Assembly: GCF_000763385.1 (NCBI RefSeq)
Contig: NZ_JQFA01000007.1
Span: 1-49,501 of the forward strand
Direction of reading: 5' to 3'
Origin: Leptolyngbya sp. KIOST-1
GTDB lineage: Bacteria; Cyanobacteriota; Cyanobacteriia; Phormidesmidales; Phormidesmidaceae
DNA length: 49,501 bases
The notes beneath the pieces were generated by a model. The model had not been told where the DNA came from and searched no databases. It saw only the letters and a program-made list of their open reading frames with translations. The position numbers and the translations under genes were made by a program. Below, piece after piece: positions 42,908 to 49,501 of this stretch (position 1 is the first letter of the stretch; each line of letters opens with the position of its first letter).

Positions 42908-43987
42908 CTAGCTCCATCCAACCATCGCAGTGTGCAGCAGTTCCAGGTCCTCCTTACTAGTAAGGTCCTCAAAAGGGCGCGACTCCCAGCCGAAGGCGTC
43001 TCCTAGGCGCTGTGTGGCCTCGTCGGGAGTAATGCCCAGGCGGCTGCACTCGATGTCGATGGCCACCAGCAAATCGCTGAGGTCAAGGACCGGCGGCGGA
43101 ACATTTGGCTCTTCAGATCTGTTTTGGCTGTTTTGCGTTGTCCTGTGTTTAGCCTCGTTGGAAGTAAAGCCTCTCTTGAGTGCTGCATTTAGGAAGGCTT
43201 GCGGTTTGTGGATAGATGTCCTCTGCTCCAAGAATGCAGAGATTGCGTTTCTAACCCGCTCGGCGGCTTTGTCGGGGTTTGACTGGTAGATGCTTGCGAG
43301 AGTCTTTTCAATTGCAGGGTTTGTCCGGATCCCAGCAGCCTCAATTTTCTCAAGCAATTTACCAATACCCTCCCTGTTAGTTTCCACAGAATTGCTGTAT
43401 GCAGTACCAATCTGTTCTTTTTTTAAAGTATTTAAAACAGAACTGGTACATTCTGTGGAAAACTCAAAATTGCTGAACCCCTTACTTGACAAGGGATTAG
43501 CGATTTCCACAGGCTCTCCATTTTCGGCCCCAGGTGTTGCGTGGCGATCAAGATCGTTGCGTGGAGACAACACTTGTTGCCCCGGCGCAACACTGTTGCC
43601 TAGAGACAACACTTTTTCACAGTTAGCCTGTTGCGTAAGCGCAACACTGTTGCCTGAAGACAACACTTCTCCACAGTTAGCCTGCTGAGAATGGAGCTTC
43701 ACCCTGGCGCTGGTAATCTCCATATCGATCCACTCTTTGCGATCAAGCTCCTTCAGGGCGCGGCTGACGGTACTAGGGTTCATCCTCAGCTCCCTTGCCA
43801 TCTCCCTTACGCCTATGTCTAAATCTCTCTCGCCAAACGGATCGAGCGTTCGCAGGTAGTAGAGTACGTTCTTTTCGCTGGGCTTCAACTCACAACAGGC
43901 CCTAAGCCATTCTTCTAAAGTCAAACGGTAGTGTAACAGCGTGGGCTTTTTAGAAACCCCCTGATTTCCGATTTTTTGTGTCAGCAT
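42908..43987 (-). CDS. Winged-helix plasmid replication/regulatory protein (second Rep-like)
   Basis: 359 residues. An N-terminal winged helix (about 15-95: LTLEEWLRACCELKPSEKNV; IGVREMARELRMNPSTVSRA) is typical of a family of cyanobacterial plasmid proteins annotated as replication or transcription factors. A low-complexity middle holds an 18-residue tandem duplication (QQANCGEVLSSGNSVALT then QQANCEKVLSLGNSVAPG) encoded by 54-bp DNA repeats. The C-terminal 120 residues are helical. Without iterons next to it the Rep label is tentative; a DnaD-like or transcriptional role is equally possible. Confidence 0.6.
   Translation of the reverse strand: MLTQKIGNQGVSKKPTLLHYRLTLEEWLRACCELKPSEKNVLYYLRTLDPFGERDLDIGVREMARELRMNPSTVSRALKELDRKEWIDMEITSARVKLHSQQANCGEVLSSGNSVALTQQANCEKVLSLGNSVAPGQQVLSPRNDLDRHATPGAENGEPVEIANPLSSKGFSNFEFSTECTSSVLNTLKKEQIGTAYSNSVETNREGIGKLLEKIEAAGIRTNPAIEKTLASIYQSNPDKAAERVRNAISAFLEQRTSIHKPQAFLNAALKRGFTSNEAKHRTTQNSQNRSEEPNVPPPVLDLSDLLVAIDIECSRLGITPDEATQRLGDAFGWESRPFEDLTSKEDLELLHTAMVGWS
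43576..43683. repeat. In-frame 54-bp tandem repeat made of GTTGC/GCAAC dyads
   Basis: Two units at 43576 and 43630, each with GTTGC-n-GCAAC or GACAAC dyads; related dyads extend left to about 43535. It lies inside the coding region of the winged-helix protein and is translated as an 18-residue repeat. Similar short palindromic repeats occur widely between genes; here one has colonised a gene in phase. Confidence 0.8.
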
Positions 43988-44293
43988 GTTTTGAAGGCTA
44001 AATTGCTACTTTCGGACTTTATTTCCTGTATTGATAACGAGGATCTAGAAAGCCTTTTTCAGATAAACCTTGCTGCCTGTGGCATTGGCTCTTATTTAGC
44101 CAAATAGATAGATAGAGAGCAATTTTTTTGGAATAACTAAAGTTTTGTTAACGATCTGCCCTTAACCTGGTCGTAGCTTGAGTGTTGCAGTTCTTATGAC
44201 TGCGACACTCAAGCAAAGAAAGCGCAAGCGTTGCTAGGCTAGATAACTGCTCAACGGTATAGATTCATGAATGCTCCCAAGGCACTAAAAGAG
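43988..44293. other. Upstream region of the Rep-like gene with hairpin
   Basis: No gene. A 16-bp stem with one mismatch (44176-44191 with 44199-44214, 7-nt loop TCTTATG) stands between the Rep-like promoter and the recombinase terminator. Could be an operator or second terminator. Confidence 0.5.
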
Positions 44294-44343
44294 GACTTAC
44301 TCTTGAGGTTGCCTTGGGACAATGGCAACCTCAAGAGTAAGTC
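44294..44343 (-). terminator. Strong hairpin terminator after the large recombinase gene
   Basis: Perfect 20-bp stem (44294-44313 with 44324-44343) and 10-nt loop, 12 bp beyond the stop at 44356; followed on the minus strand by CCTCTTTTAG. An exceptionally long perfect stem for a terminator, so it could have a further role. Confidence 0.75.
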
Positions 44344-44355
44344 GAGAGTGCTCCT

Positions 44356-46476
44356 TTAACCTGAACGTAGCCAGGTCGTGAGCCGCTTTTTATCTTGAGG
44401 ATTCAACTGATGAGCTAACACCATAACTCGCCTCACCTCTGGGCTAAGAGCCTCCCCAGATTCGTCCTCAAGCTGTGCGAGGAAATCTACGAACATGTCA
44501 TCAATGACTTCCTCAATAGCTTTGCGCTTATCCTCTGGAGTAGAGCGCTCATACCACTGGCGCAGCATCTTATAGGACGTCCCCATTGCATAAGCTAGCG
44601 AGTGAATCTGAGCATCGGTCAAGTTGACTTGGAACGCCCACGTAGCCCAAATATGGCGCAGCATATGGGGAGTAACACGCTTGCCAATCCAAGTGTGGCT
44701 ACTAGTTGCAAACAAGTTGCTTAGAGTAGTACTAGTATGCTGCTTTCCTGTGTCTGGGACAGGAAAAAGGATGCCCCAAGGCCAATCTCCCGCAACCTGG
44801 CCACTTCCCCAATAGACTGGGCTTTCGAACTCAGCTCGGCCTTTAGTCAGCCATCGGCCATGCGTGCCTTGCAGATTCTGATTCCAGCCTGTGTAAGGCT
44901 TGGCGGTAAAGAGATTACCGACATACCAAGTGCCGTAAAGATATTGCTCTAGATAATCGTAGAGAGTTAGGCCGTCTCCCAATAGTCGGTTATGGATAAT
45001 GATGTTTTGAGGACCATAGTACTTTTTTGTCTTGTACTTGGCGATTTGCTTAACCCATATTCCTTCTGGGTAATGCTGCCCCTTATATTCATAGGTTCGA
45101 TACAAATAGTTGTCAACAATTAACCCATCTTGCCGATATTCTCGAGCTTCATCTGGAGGCAATGGATGCCACAATCCATCTGGTGGAACACTTTCAGGCC
45201 TTTGAGCAGGGCATGCTAGAGCAATGCGACGCGTACGAATTTCTTCCTGCCGTCGCGGTGGTTCTAAGAGTACCTCCGTCCACATCAGCAAGGTGGCATA
45301 GAACTTAGCTTGCGCAAATGCTGTGTGAAAAACTCCAGATGAACTTCGGGGACGACAACGACGAAGCAGATGTTTAAATAATCCTTCCTTAAGCACCATA
45401 AGTGCTGATTTTCCATGCGGAACATCTGGCCACTTTTTGGTTTGGTCGGCCACGTAAATCCGGCTATTATTCCAAACTTCGGTCTGTATACGAACCTCAC
45501 GCTGTAGATCTCTAAGCGCTGCCATAAGAGGAATTTGGTTATATTCCTCTTCATCTTCAACTTCTGACGCGTATTGGAACTGAATGATTTTCCTGATGTG
45601 AGCGAGCCTTGATGCTCGGGTCCTAGGGCTAAAAGCGCGCATTTCATCGGATAAAAACTCAAAATAAGCTAGCACCCAACGCTTGAAATTATTCTTTTGC
45701 TCACGCCACAAATGCTTTTGCTGCTTGCTTGATAAGCCTTCCAACTCTTCATCTGTAATTTTAGGAACTAAGATAGCTAGACTTAACTGATCCAGAGGAA
45801 GCAAAGGATTGTAATAGGTAGACAACCATCCTAATATGAGGCGAGCTGTGTAGATTATGCCGTCAGTTGTGGATTGATCAATAATAGAGCCTATTCGATG
45901 TATATAGAGGGGGCTGCTACAGAATAGGGAAAACTGATCCAATTCATGTTGAAGACGTGCCGAAATATCTTTTTCCTTAAGTGCATATTTAGGCATAGGG
46001 CCGCATTTTTGCGGCATGAGAATTGTTTCCTTAGTTTGTCCATATTTGAATGGAATAGGATCTGCACATTCATGAGCAATTCGAGACGGTTCATTCCCGT
46101 TATATCTAGGGAACCATGTCTGTTGTTGGCAGCTTTTGATAAATTTCCGAATTCGAGCACCGAAAGTATTGCGGACTGCAGTCGACACACTTTGGTTGTC
46201 AAATGCAAGTTCGGTCAGGGCGTTGAGATTGAGTAGGATGCGCAAAGGCTGTTGCCTCAATAACATATCAGCAGCTTCAATCTCCGCCTTTGTCATTCGT
46301 TTTGATGAGGCTGAAAGCTGCAACCCTATTTCTGTTAGCGAATATCGCCTTAGTGCGGTGTACAGCTCATTTTTGATTCGTTGAGCTTGTTCTGGTGAAT
46401 AAATGAGATCAATCTCAGCAAAATATAATTCAATCGCCTCGAATAAAGTCTTTGGATTTCCATTGCTTGATGCCAT
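44356..46476 (-). CDS. Large tyrosine-recombinase-like protein, 706 aa
   Basis: 706 residues, twice the usual integrase length. The last 150 carry recombinase marks: Arg (EPPRRQEEIRTRRIAL near 420), H-x-L-R (RVTPHMLRHIWATWAFQV near 610), and a Tyr candidate (MLRQWYERSTPEDK near 650). The N-terminal 400 residues are helical and unfamiliar. Long recombinases of this style act in Tn554-like or RIT-type elements, usually with partner genes. The two genes upstream (46823 and 47197) on the same strand could be partners. Local composition is AT-rich relative to the rest of the window, suggesting recent transfer. Confidence 0.7.
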   Translation of the reverse strand: MASSNGNPKTLFEAIELYFAEIDLIYSPEQAQRIKNELYTALRRYSLTEIGLQLSASSKRMTKAEIEAADMLLRQQPLRILLNLNALTELAFDNQSVSTAVRNTFGARIRKFIKSCQQQTWFPRYNGNEPSRIAHECADPIPFKYGQTKETILMPQKCGPMPKYALKEKDISARLQHELDQFSLFCSSPLYIHRIGSIIDQSTTDGIIYTARLILGWLSTYYNPLLPLDQLSLAILVPKITDEELEGLSSKQQKHLWREQKNNFKRWVLAYFEFLSDEMRAFSPRTRASRLAHIRKIIQFQYASEVEDEEEYNQIPLMAALRDLQREVRIQTEVWNNSRIYVADQTKKWPDVPHGKSALMVLKEGLFKHLLRRCRPRSSSGVFHTAFAQAKFYATLLMWTEVLLEPPRRQEEIRTRRIALACPAQRPESVPPDGLWHPLPPDEAREYRQDGLIVDNYLYRTYEYKGQHYPEGIWVKQIAKYKTKKYYGPQNIIIHNRLLGDGLTLYDYLEQYLYGTWYVGNLFTAKPYTGWNQNLQGTHGRWLTKGRAEFESPVYWGSGQVAGDWPWGILFPVPDTGKQHTSTTLSNLFATSSHTWIGKRVTPHMLRHIWATWAFQVNLTDAQIHSLAYAMGTSYKMLRQWYERSTPEDKRKAIEEVIDDMFVDFLAQLEDESGEALSPEVRRVMVLAHQLNPQDKKRLTTWLRSG

Positions 46477-46822
46477 TATTAACTCCTTGGATAAATTAGG
46501 AATTGAGAATGTTGTTTGATTGACTCTTTATTAAGAGCTAATGAGTTATTTGATGATGTGTTTACTGAAGTTATGTGAAAACAAATATAATCCTTTTTAT
46601 ATTAAAAAACAAAGCCAATGAACGCTATATTGACGATGCAGTGCTTATCTTCATGGCTTTACCTTTTATTTTTGAAACTATTGCTGTTCAATCGATTGAG
46701 ACTTAAATAAGAGTGCGCACGTCAATATATAAATTTGTGTTATTCAATATAATTGGGCTATTCAATAAAACCTAATGTATTGGTATTGGGTGATTATTGA
46801 CAATCACCCAATACTATTTATT
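46477..46822. other. AT-rich intergenic stretch upstream of the recombinase
   Basis: About 345 bp, strongly AT-rich, no gene. Should hold the recombinase promoter. Short inverted motif CCAATACT/TATTGG-like near 46775-46812 (GTATTGGGTGATTATTGAC and CAATCACCCAATAC) forms a stem that may terminate the small gene at 46823. Confidence 0.5.
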
Positions 46823-47104
46823 CTATTCCCGCCCAGTTTCCATCAAAATTGGCTCTTGTATAAGAGCTGAAGGGGGTGGTGATATGACTTTGAGTTCACC
46901 TCGACCAATATTTTCAATAAATTGAGAAGCGGAAACACCTAGTGATTCTGCCTGAGACTTAATACCTCGCCGGGCTGTCTTAGTTATTCCATAGCTAACA
47001 GGCTCTTTGATTTCATCGTATAGCTCGGGTACACCACGTCTTGATTGCTGCCCTTTTCGGATCGGCTTAATTTGAAACGATTTGCGCTTCGGCATCAATG
47101 TCAC
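46823..47104 (-). CDS. Small basic DNA-binding protein, 93 aa
   Basis: 93 residues. A basic N-terminus (PKRKSFQIKPIRKGQQSRRG) is followed by VSYGITKTARRGIKSQAESL and GVSASQFIENIGRGEL, a helix-turn-helix-like pattern found in small cyanobacterial plasmid proteins. Probably a regulator or accessory recombination protein for the large recombinase downstream. Promoter and start lie just past the terminator of the 47197 gene. Confidence 0.65.
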   Translation of the reverse strand: MTLMPKRKSFQIKPIRKGQQSRRGVPELYDEIKEPVSYGITKTARRGIKSQAESLGVSASQFIENIGRGELKVISPPPSALIQEPILMETGRE

Positions 47105-47112
47105 CTAAATAA

Positions 47113-47141
47113 AAGCCAGGCTTCAATCTGAAGCCTGGCTT
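47113..47141 (-). terminator. Terminator of the 47197-48327 gene
   Basis: Perfect 13-bp stem AAGCCAGGCTTCA with a 3-nt loop, followed on the minus strand by TTTTATTT, 55 bp past the stop at 47197. Confidence 0.88.
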
Positions 47142-47196
47142 AGTCTTAACTAGTTGGGTTTATGAAGTCTATTTTTTTGGATTATGTGAACTTAAG

Positions 47197-48327
47197 TTAT
47201 GCCCAGATCCACTCAAAATAGCCAAAAGGGTGTTGAACAGCCGTTGATTGTATAGGTTTGCAAGTCTTTTCTTGTTTGAAAGGCTTTCCTCTGTGCCAAT
47301 AGAAATCATCAATATAAACATCTTGAGCCTTAGAATTAAAGCTCTTGTAGTATTGAGTAAAACTAGTTTTAAGTTGATGGCGATGATCCATCAGAACTAA
47401 GCGAACATGGCCTGAAAGACCGCTCCGTTCTAATGCAGCTCGAAATTTTTCAGTTTCTTCTTTAAAGGGAAGATTGCTACGTCTGCCGGTAGTATCCCAG
47501 GGCTTATTGCAGAAAATACGCCGATAGTTAGATAAAGAATAGCGTTGGTCGTCCTTAGATATTGGGAGAGCATAACGACTGACAGAGCCATGCTTACAAT
47601 CCAACTCGAAATCGCATTTTTTTACTTCTAAAAATAGCTGCTCCACAGTGGTGATAGAAGTGGGTATGCAGTTCTTTAGACATGTCCAACCCGCTTTTAG
47701 TAATTGGAACCAGGCCATCGTCACATTCGTACAGACAAAAATGTTGTTTCGTGTGGGTTCAGGTAATATCTCTGCAAAGTGACCGTCGGGGTAGTTGAGT
47801 GGATCTGGTATGACCCCGTGGAGACGATGGGCTAAGGCGATAGATTGGGCTTGGTAGAAGCAGGATAAAGTTTTTAGCCAACAAGCCATCTCAGGTGTTT
47901 GAGGCAAGTTGACTTCGCAATCTCTTGGAATCTTGCCGTATTCATAGGCTATCCGGTAGAAGTTCTCTCCTTCCTCTGTTTTCGGTAAATAGAGTTCGCG
48001 AAAGGGAATATACTTTCGTTCGATATGGAGCCGTTCGTCTTCCTCTTTCGATTTCTGTAGCCATTGATGAATCTGTTGTCGGGTATCAGGCCGCTTTCGA
48101 AGCTCGTAGCGGTAATCCTCCAGTATGCAAGAGCTCTTGAACAGCGCCTCGCTGACTAGGACTAGCGGTATCTCCTGGAAGTACTCCGCCGACCTCAAGG
48201 AGTTGTCCTTGTAAGTCTGGTTCTCGGGCTTGGTGAACATGATGTCCAGTCGGGACTGGACGTCGATAACATCTAGTTCTTCTAAAGATTTCTCTGGAGG
48301 GATTGAAAACGTTTTCTTCTTCATCAA
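47197..48327 (-). CDS. Hypothetical protein, 376 aa, in AT-rich mobile block
   Basis: 376 residues, no membrane segment. Conserved-looking parts: the start FSIPPEKSLEELDVIDVQSR, a charged helix (RQQIHQWLQKSKEEDERLHI), a His/Cys-containing core (EMACWLKTLSCFYQAQSIAL; NVTMAWFQLLKAGWTC) and an aromatic C-terminus (HPFGYFEWIWA). I do not recognise it. Own terminator at 47113-47141, so it is a single-gene unit. AT-rich like the recombinase gene, and probably acquired with it. Defence or anti-defence cargo is possible but unsupported. Confidence 0.7.
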   Translation of the reverse strand: MMKKKTFSIPPEKSLEELDVIDVQSRLDIMFTKPENQTYKDNSLRSAEYFQEIPLVLVSEALFKSSCILEDYRYELRKRPDTRQQIHQWLQKSKEEDERLHIERKYIPFRELYLPKTEEGENFYRIAYEYGKIPRDCEVNLPQTPEMACWLKTLSCFYQAQSIALAHRLHGVIPDPLNYPDGHFAEILPEPTRNNIFVCTNVTMAWFQLLKAGWTCLKNCIPTSITTVEQLFLEVKKCDFELDCKHGSVSRYALPISKDDQRYSLSNYRRIFCNKPWDTTGRRSNLPFKEETEKFRAALERSGLSGHVRLVLMDHRHQLKTSFTQYYKSFNSKAQDVYIDDFYWHRGKPFKQEKTCKPIQSTAVQHPFGYFEWIWA

Positions 48328-48750
48328 ATGGCATGACCTGAAGTTGGATTTTCAATCGGCAGAAAGCAGAATATTCAACTTATTCTAGGGTATTTGACGG
48401 TGAACGGCACCATGTTGAACTTGAGTGATTCGGTCATACCCGTGTGATCGAATCTCCCTGACGCGCCATACTCCCGTGGCGATGTGGAGAGGCTGCCCTC
48501 ATGCCCCATGTTCATAAGCAAATATGCTCTGTGCCAGTAGCACTGAAAAATGGACTGATTTTGGCCTGTTCTGGCTTGTGCCAGTTGTCGCAAAGCCTGA
48601 TTTCGCCGTTCTACCTAAAAGTCGAAGCTAAACCTCTCAATTGACTTGGATGCCTTGTGGGGGGTGGGCTTCGGCAGGAGAGGCAGCTACGGCATGGTTG
48701 CGGCGCGGGCAACTAGTCAACTGATTTCGAAGCTCAAAATCATTATTCAC
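48328..48750. other. Intergenic between the AT-rich block and the WD40 gene end
   Basis: About 420 bp. One minus-strand frame of 72 codons (48375-48593) has no family resemblance I can name and no ribosome site. No RNA gene or repeat recognised. Confidence 0.4.
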
Positions 48751-49501
48751 TCAATCGCAAAGCTTCCTATCCTCCTCTGCCACAGAGGGGCTGCTTTTCA
48801 AATAACCCCGCACCTCCTGGCAAACATGATCCACCAAGGTTTCTAAATCCCAGGGCCAGAGCTTGGCGGTGCCGTCGTGACTGGCGGTGGCCAGGGTACT
48901 GCCATCGGGGCTGAACTGCACGGCCCAAACTGGCCCGCTGTGGCCGTCGAGGGAGGTAATCAGGGTGCCGTCGCGAGTCCAGAGCTTGGCCGTGCCGTCG
49001 ACACTGGCGGTGGCCAGAGTACTGCCGTCGGGGCTGAACTGCACGGCTACAACCGCATCGCTGTGGCCGTCGAGGGAGGTAATCAGGGTGCCGTCGCGAG
49101 TCCAGAGCTTGGCCGTGCCGTCCCAACTGGCGGTGGCCAGAGTACGGCCGTCGGGGCTGAACTGCACGGCATTAACCGGCCTGCTGTGGCCGTCGAGGGA
49201 GGTAATCAGGGTGCCGTCGCGAGTCCAGAGCTTGGCCGTGCCGTCTTCACTGGCGGTGGCCAGGGTACGGCCGTCGGGGCTGAACTGCACGGCTACAACC
49301 GCATCGCTGTGGCCGTCGAGGGAGGTGATCAGGGTGCCGTCGCGAGTCCAGAGCTTGGCCGTGCCGTCGCAACTGGCGGTGGCCAGGGTATGGCCATCGG
49401 GGCTGAACTGCACGGCCACAACCGGATCGCTGTGGCCGTCGAGGGAGGCAATCAGGGTGCCGTCGCGAGTCCAGAGCTTGGCCGTGCCGTCGACACTGGC
49501 G
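48751..49501 (-). CDS. TIR-STAND-WD40 protein, C-terminal part (runs off window end)
   Basis: About 250 codons open from the window end to a stop at 48751. Five full and one partial WD40 repeats of 41 residues, each with FSPDG-x-TLATAS-x-DGTAKLW and TRDGTLITSLDGHS. The last blade changes to AKLWPWDLETLVDHVCQEVR and a short tail ending VAEEDRKLCD, as in STAND-WD40 proteins. Its repeats match those at 1-230 almost base for base, so this is the missing end of that gene. The two frames do not join directly at the window ends; about 50 bp, or 50 plus multiples of 123, are missing. Confidence 0.9.
   Translation of the reverse strand, partial: ASVDGTAKLWTRDGTLIASLDGHSDPVVAVQFSPDGHTLATASCDGTAKLWTRDGTLITSLDGHSDAVVAVQFSPDGRTLATASEDGTAKLWTRDGTLITSLDGHSRPVNAVQFSPDGRTLATASWDGTAKLWTRDGTLITSLDGHSDAVVAVQFSPDGSTLATASVDGTAKLWTRDGTLITSLDGHSGPVWAVQFSPDGSTLATASHDGTAKLWPWDLETLVDHVCQEVRGYLKSSPSVAEEDRKLCD
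48890..49501 (-). repeat. 123-bp tandem array encoding WD40 blades
   Basis: Near-identical units with period 123 bp (for example GCTGTGGCCG at 48937 and 49060). Differences are few and cluster at the codon after ATAS and in the GHS-following loop, the positions that face the ligand surface. The same unit recurs at 1-123. Confidence 0.9.

Noticed and set aside
48375..48593. Group II intron or retroelement remnant
   Set aside because: Some GC-hairpin flavour but no domain V, no reverse transcriptase and no clear 5' intron end.
48890..49501. CRISPR or minisatellite interpretation of the 123-bp repeat
   Set aside because: Period is a multiple of three and encodes clean WD40 blades in one open frame.

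Overview
The window looks like cyanobacterial DNA, most likely from a filamentous Leptolyngbya/Nodosilinea-type organism. The HIP1 octamer GCGATCGC is frequent. Several families are typical of cyanobacteria: a SulP transporter paired with a Usp protein, a DUF4278-like small protein, and a TIR-STAND-WD40 protein. The 5S rRNA and the rRNA leader are also cyanobacterial in style. No genus can be fixed without a search.

Layout. (1) 1-2277 and 48751-49501 (minus) are the two halves of one TIR-STAND-WD40 immune-type gene cut by the window ends inside its 123-bp repeat array. This suggests a circular replicon opened within the array. (2) 2422-4789 is a SulP anion transporter plus universal stress protein operon. 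(3) 6107-12540 is a plasmid core. It has an initiator with a ten-iteron origin, a primase-polymerase-like protein behind a hairpin that covers its ribosome binding site, a YhcG-type nuclease, and a ParA/ribbon-helix-helix partition pair inside arrays of TTAA-CG-TTAA repeats. (4) 12780-17759 is a type I restriction locus (hsdR, then truncated hsdM) with a GIY-YIG nuclease gene whose stop codon abuts three tandem 115-bp palindromic repeats.

(5) 17760-37600 is a patchwork of broken genes and exact duplications. It contains IS3-family ends, two relaxase pieces that fit together in frame, a ParM/GST chimera, and a 4.3-kb Tn7/Mu-like transposon inside hsdS. It also holds a complete P-type ATPase-exoD operon, a second inverted exoD, an rRNA promoter/leader with about 20 nt of 16S, fragments of EAL and metal ATPase genes, and a 5S rRNA with an inverted partial copy. 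Every junction falls inside a gene with little or no shared sequence. That points either to a chimeric assembly (for example amplification chimeras) or to a heavily rearranged plasmid.

(6) 37951-40872 encodes a ketoacyl synthase III fused to a heme-oxygenase-like diiron domain, followed by a DUF6999-like protein: a candidate uncharacterised biosynthetic pair. (7) 41887-48327 is a second accessory block: a small tyrosine recombinase, a winged-helix Rep-like protein, a very large tyrosine-recombinase-like protein, a small DNA-binding protein and an unknown protein. Its 44.3-48.3 kb part is visibly more AT-rich.

Functionally the window combines plasmid replication and partition, defence (TIR-STAND, type I R-M, YhcG) and mobile DNA. 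The restriction system is probably non-functional as written, because hsdM is cut by an IS and hsdS by a transposon. The best candidates for undescribed biology are the KASIII-diiron fusion with its partner, the GIY-YIG/palindromic repeat pair, the transposon with modular ends carrying an XRE-type regulator, and the hairpin-controlled primase-polymerase.
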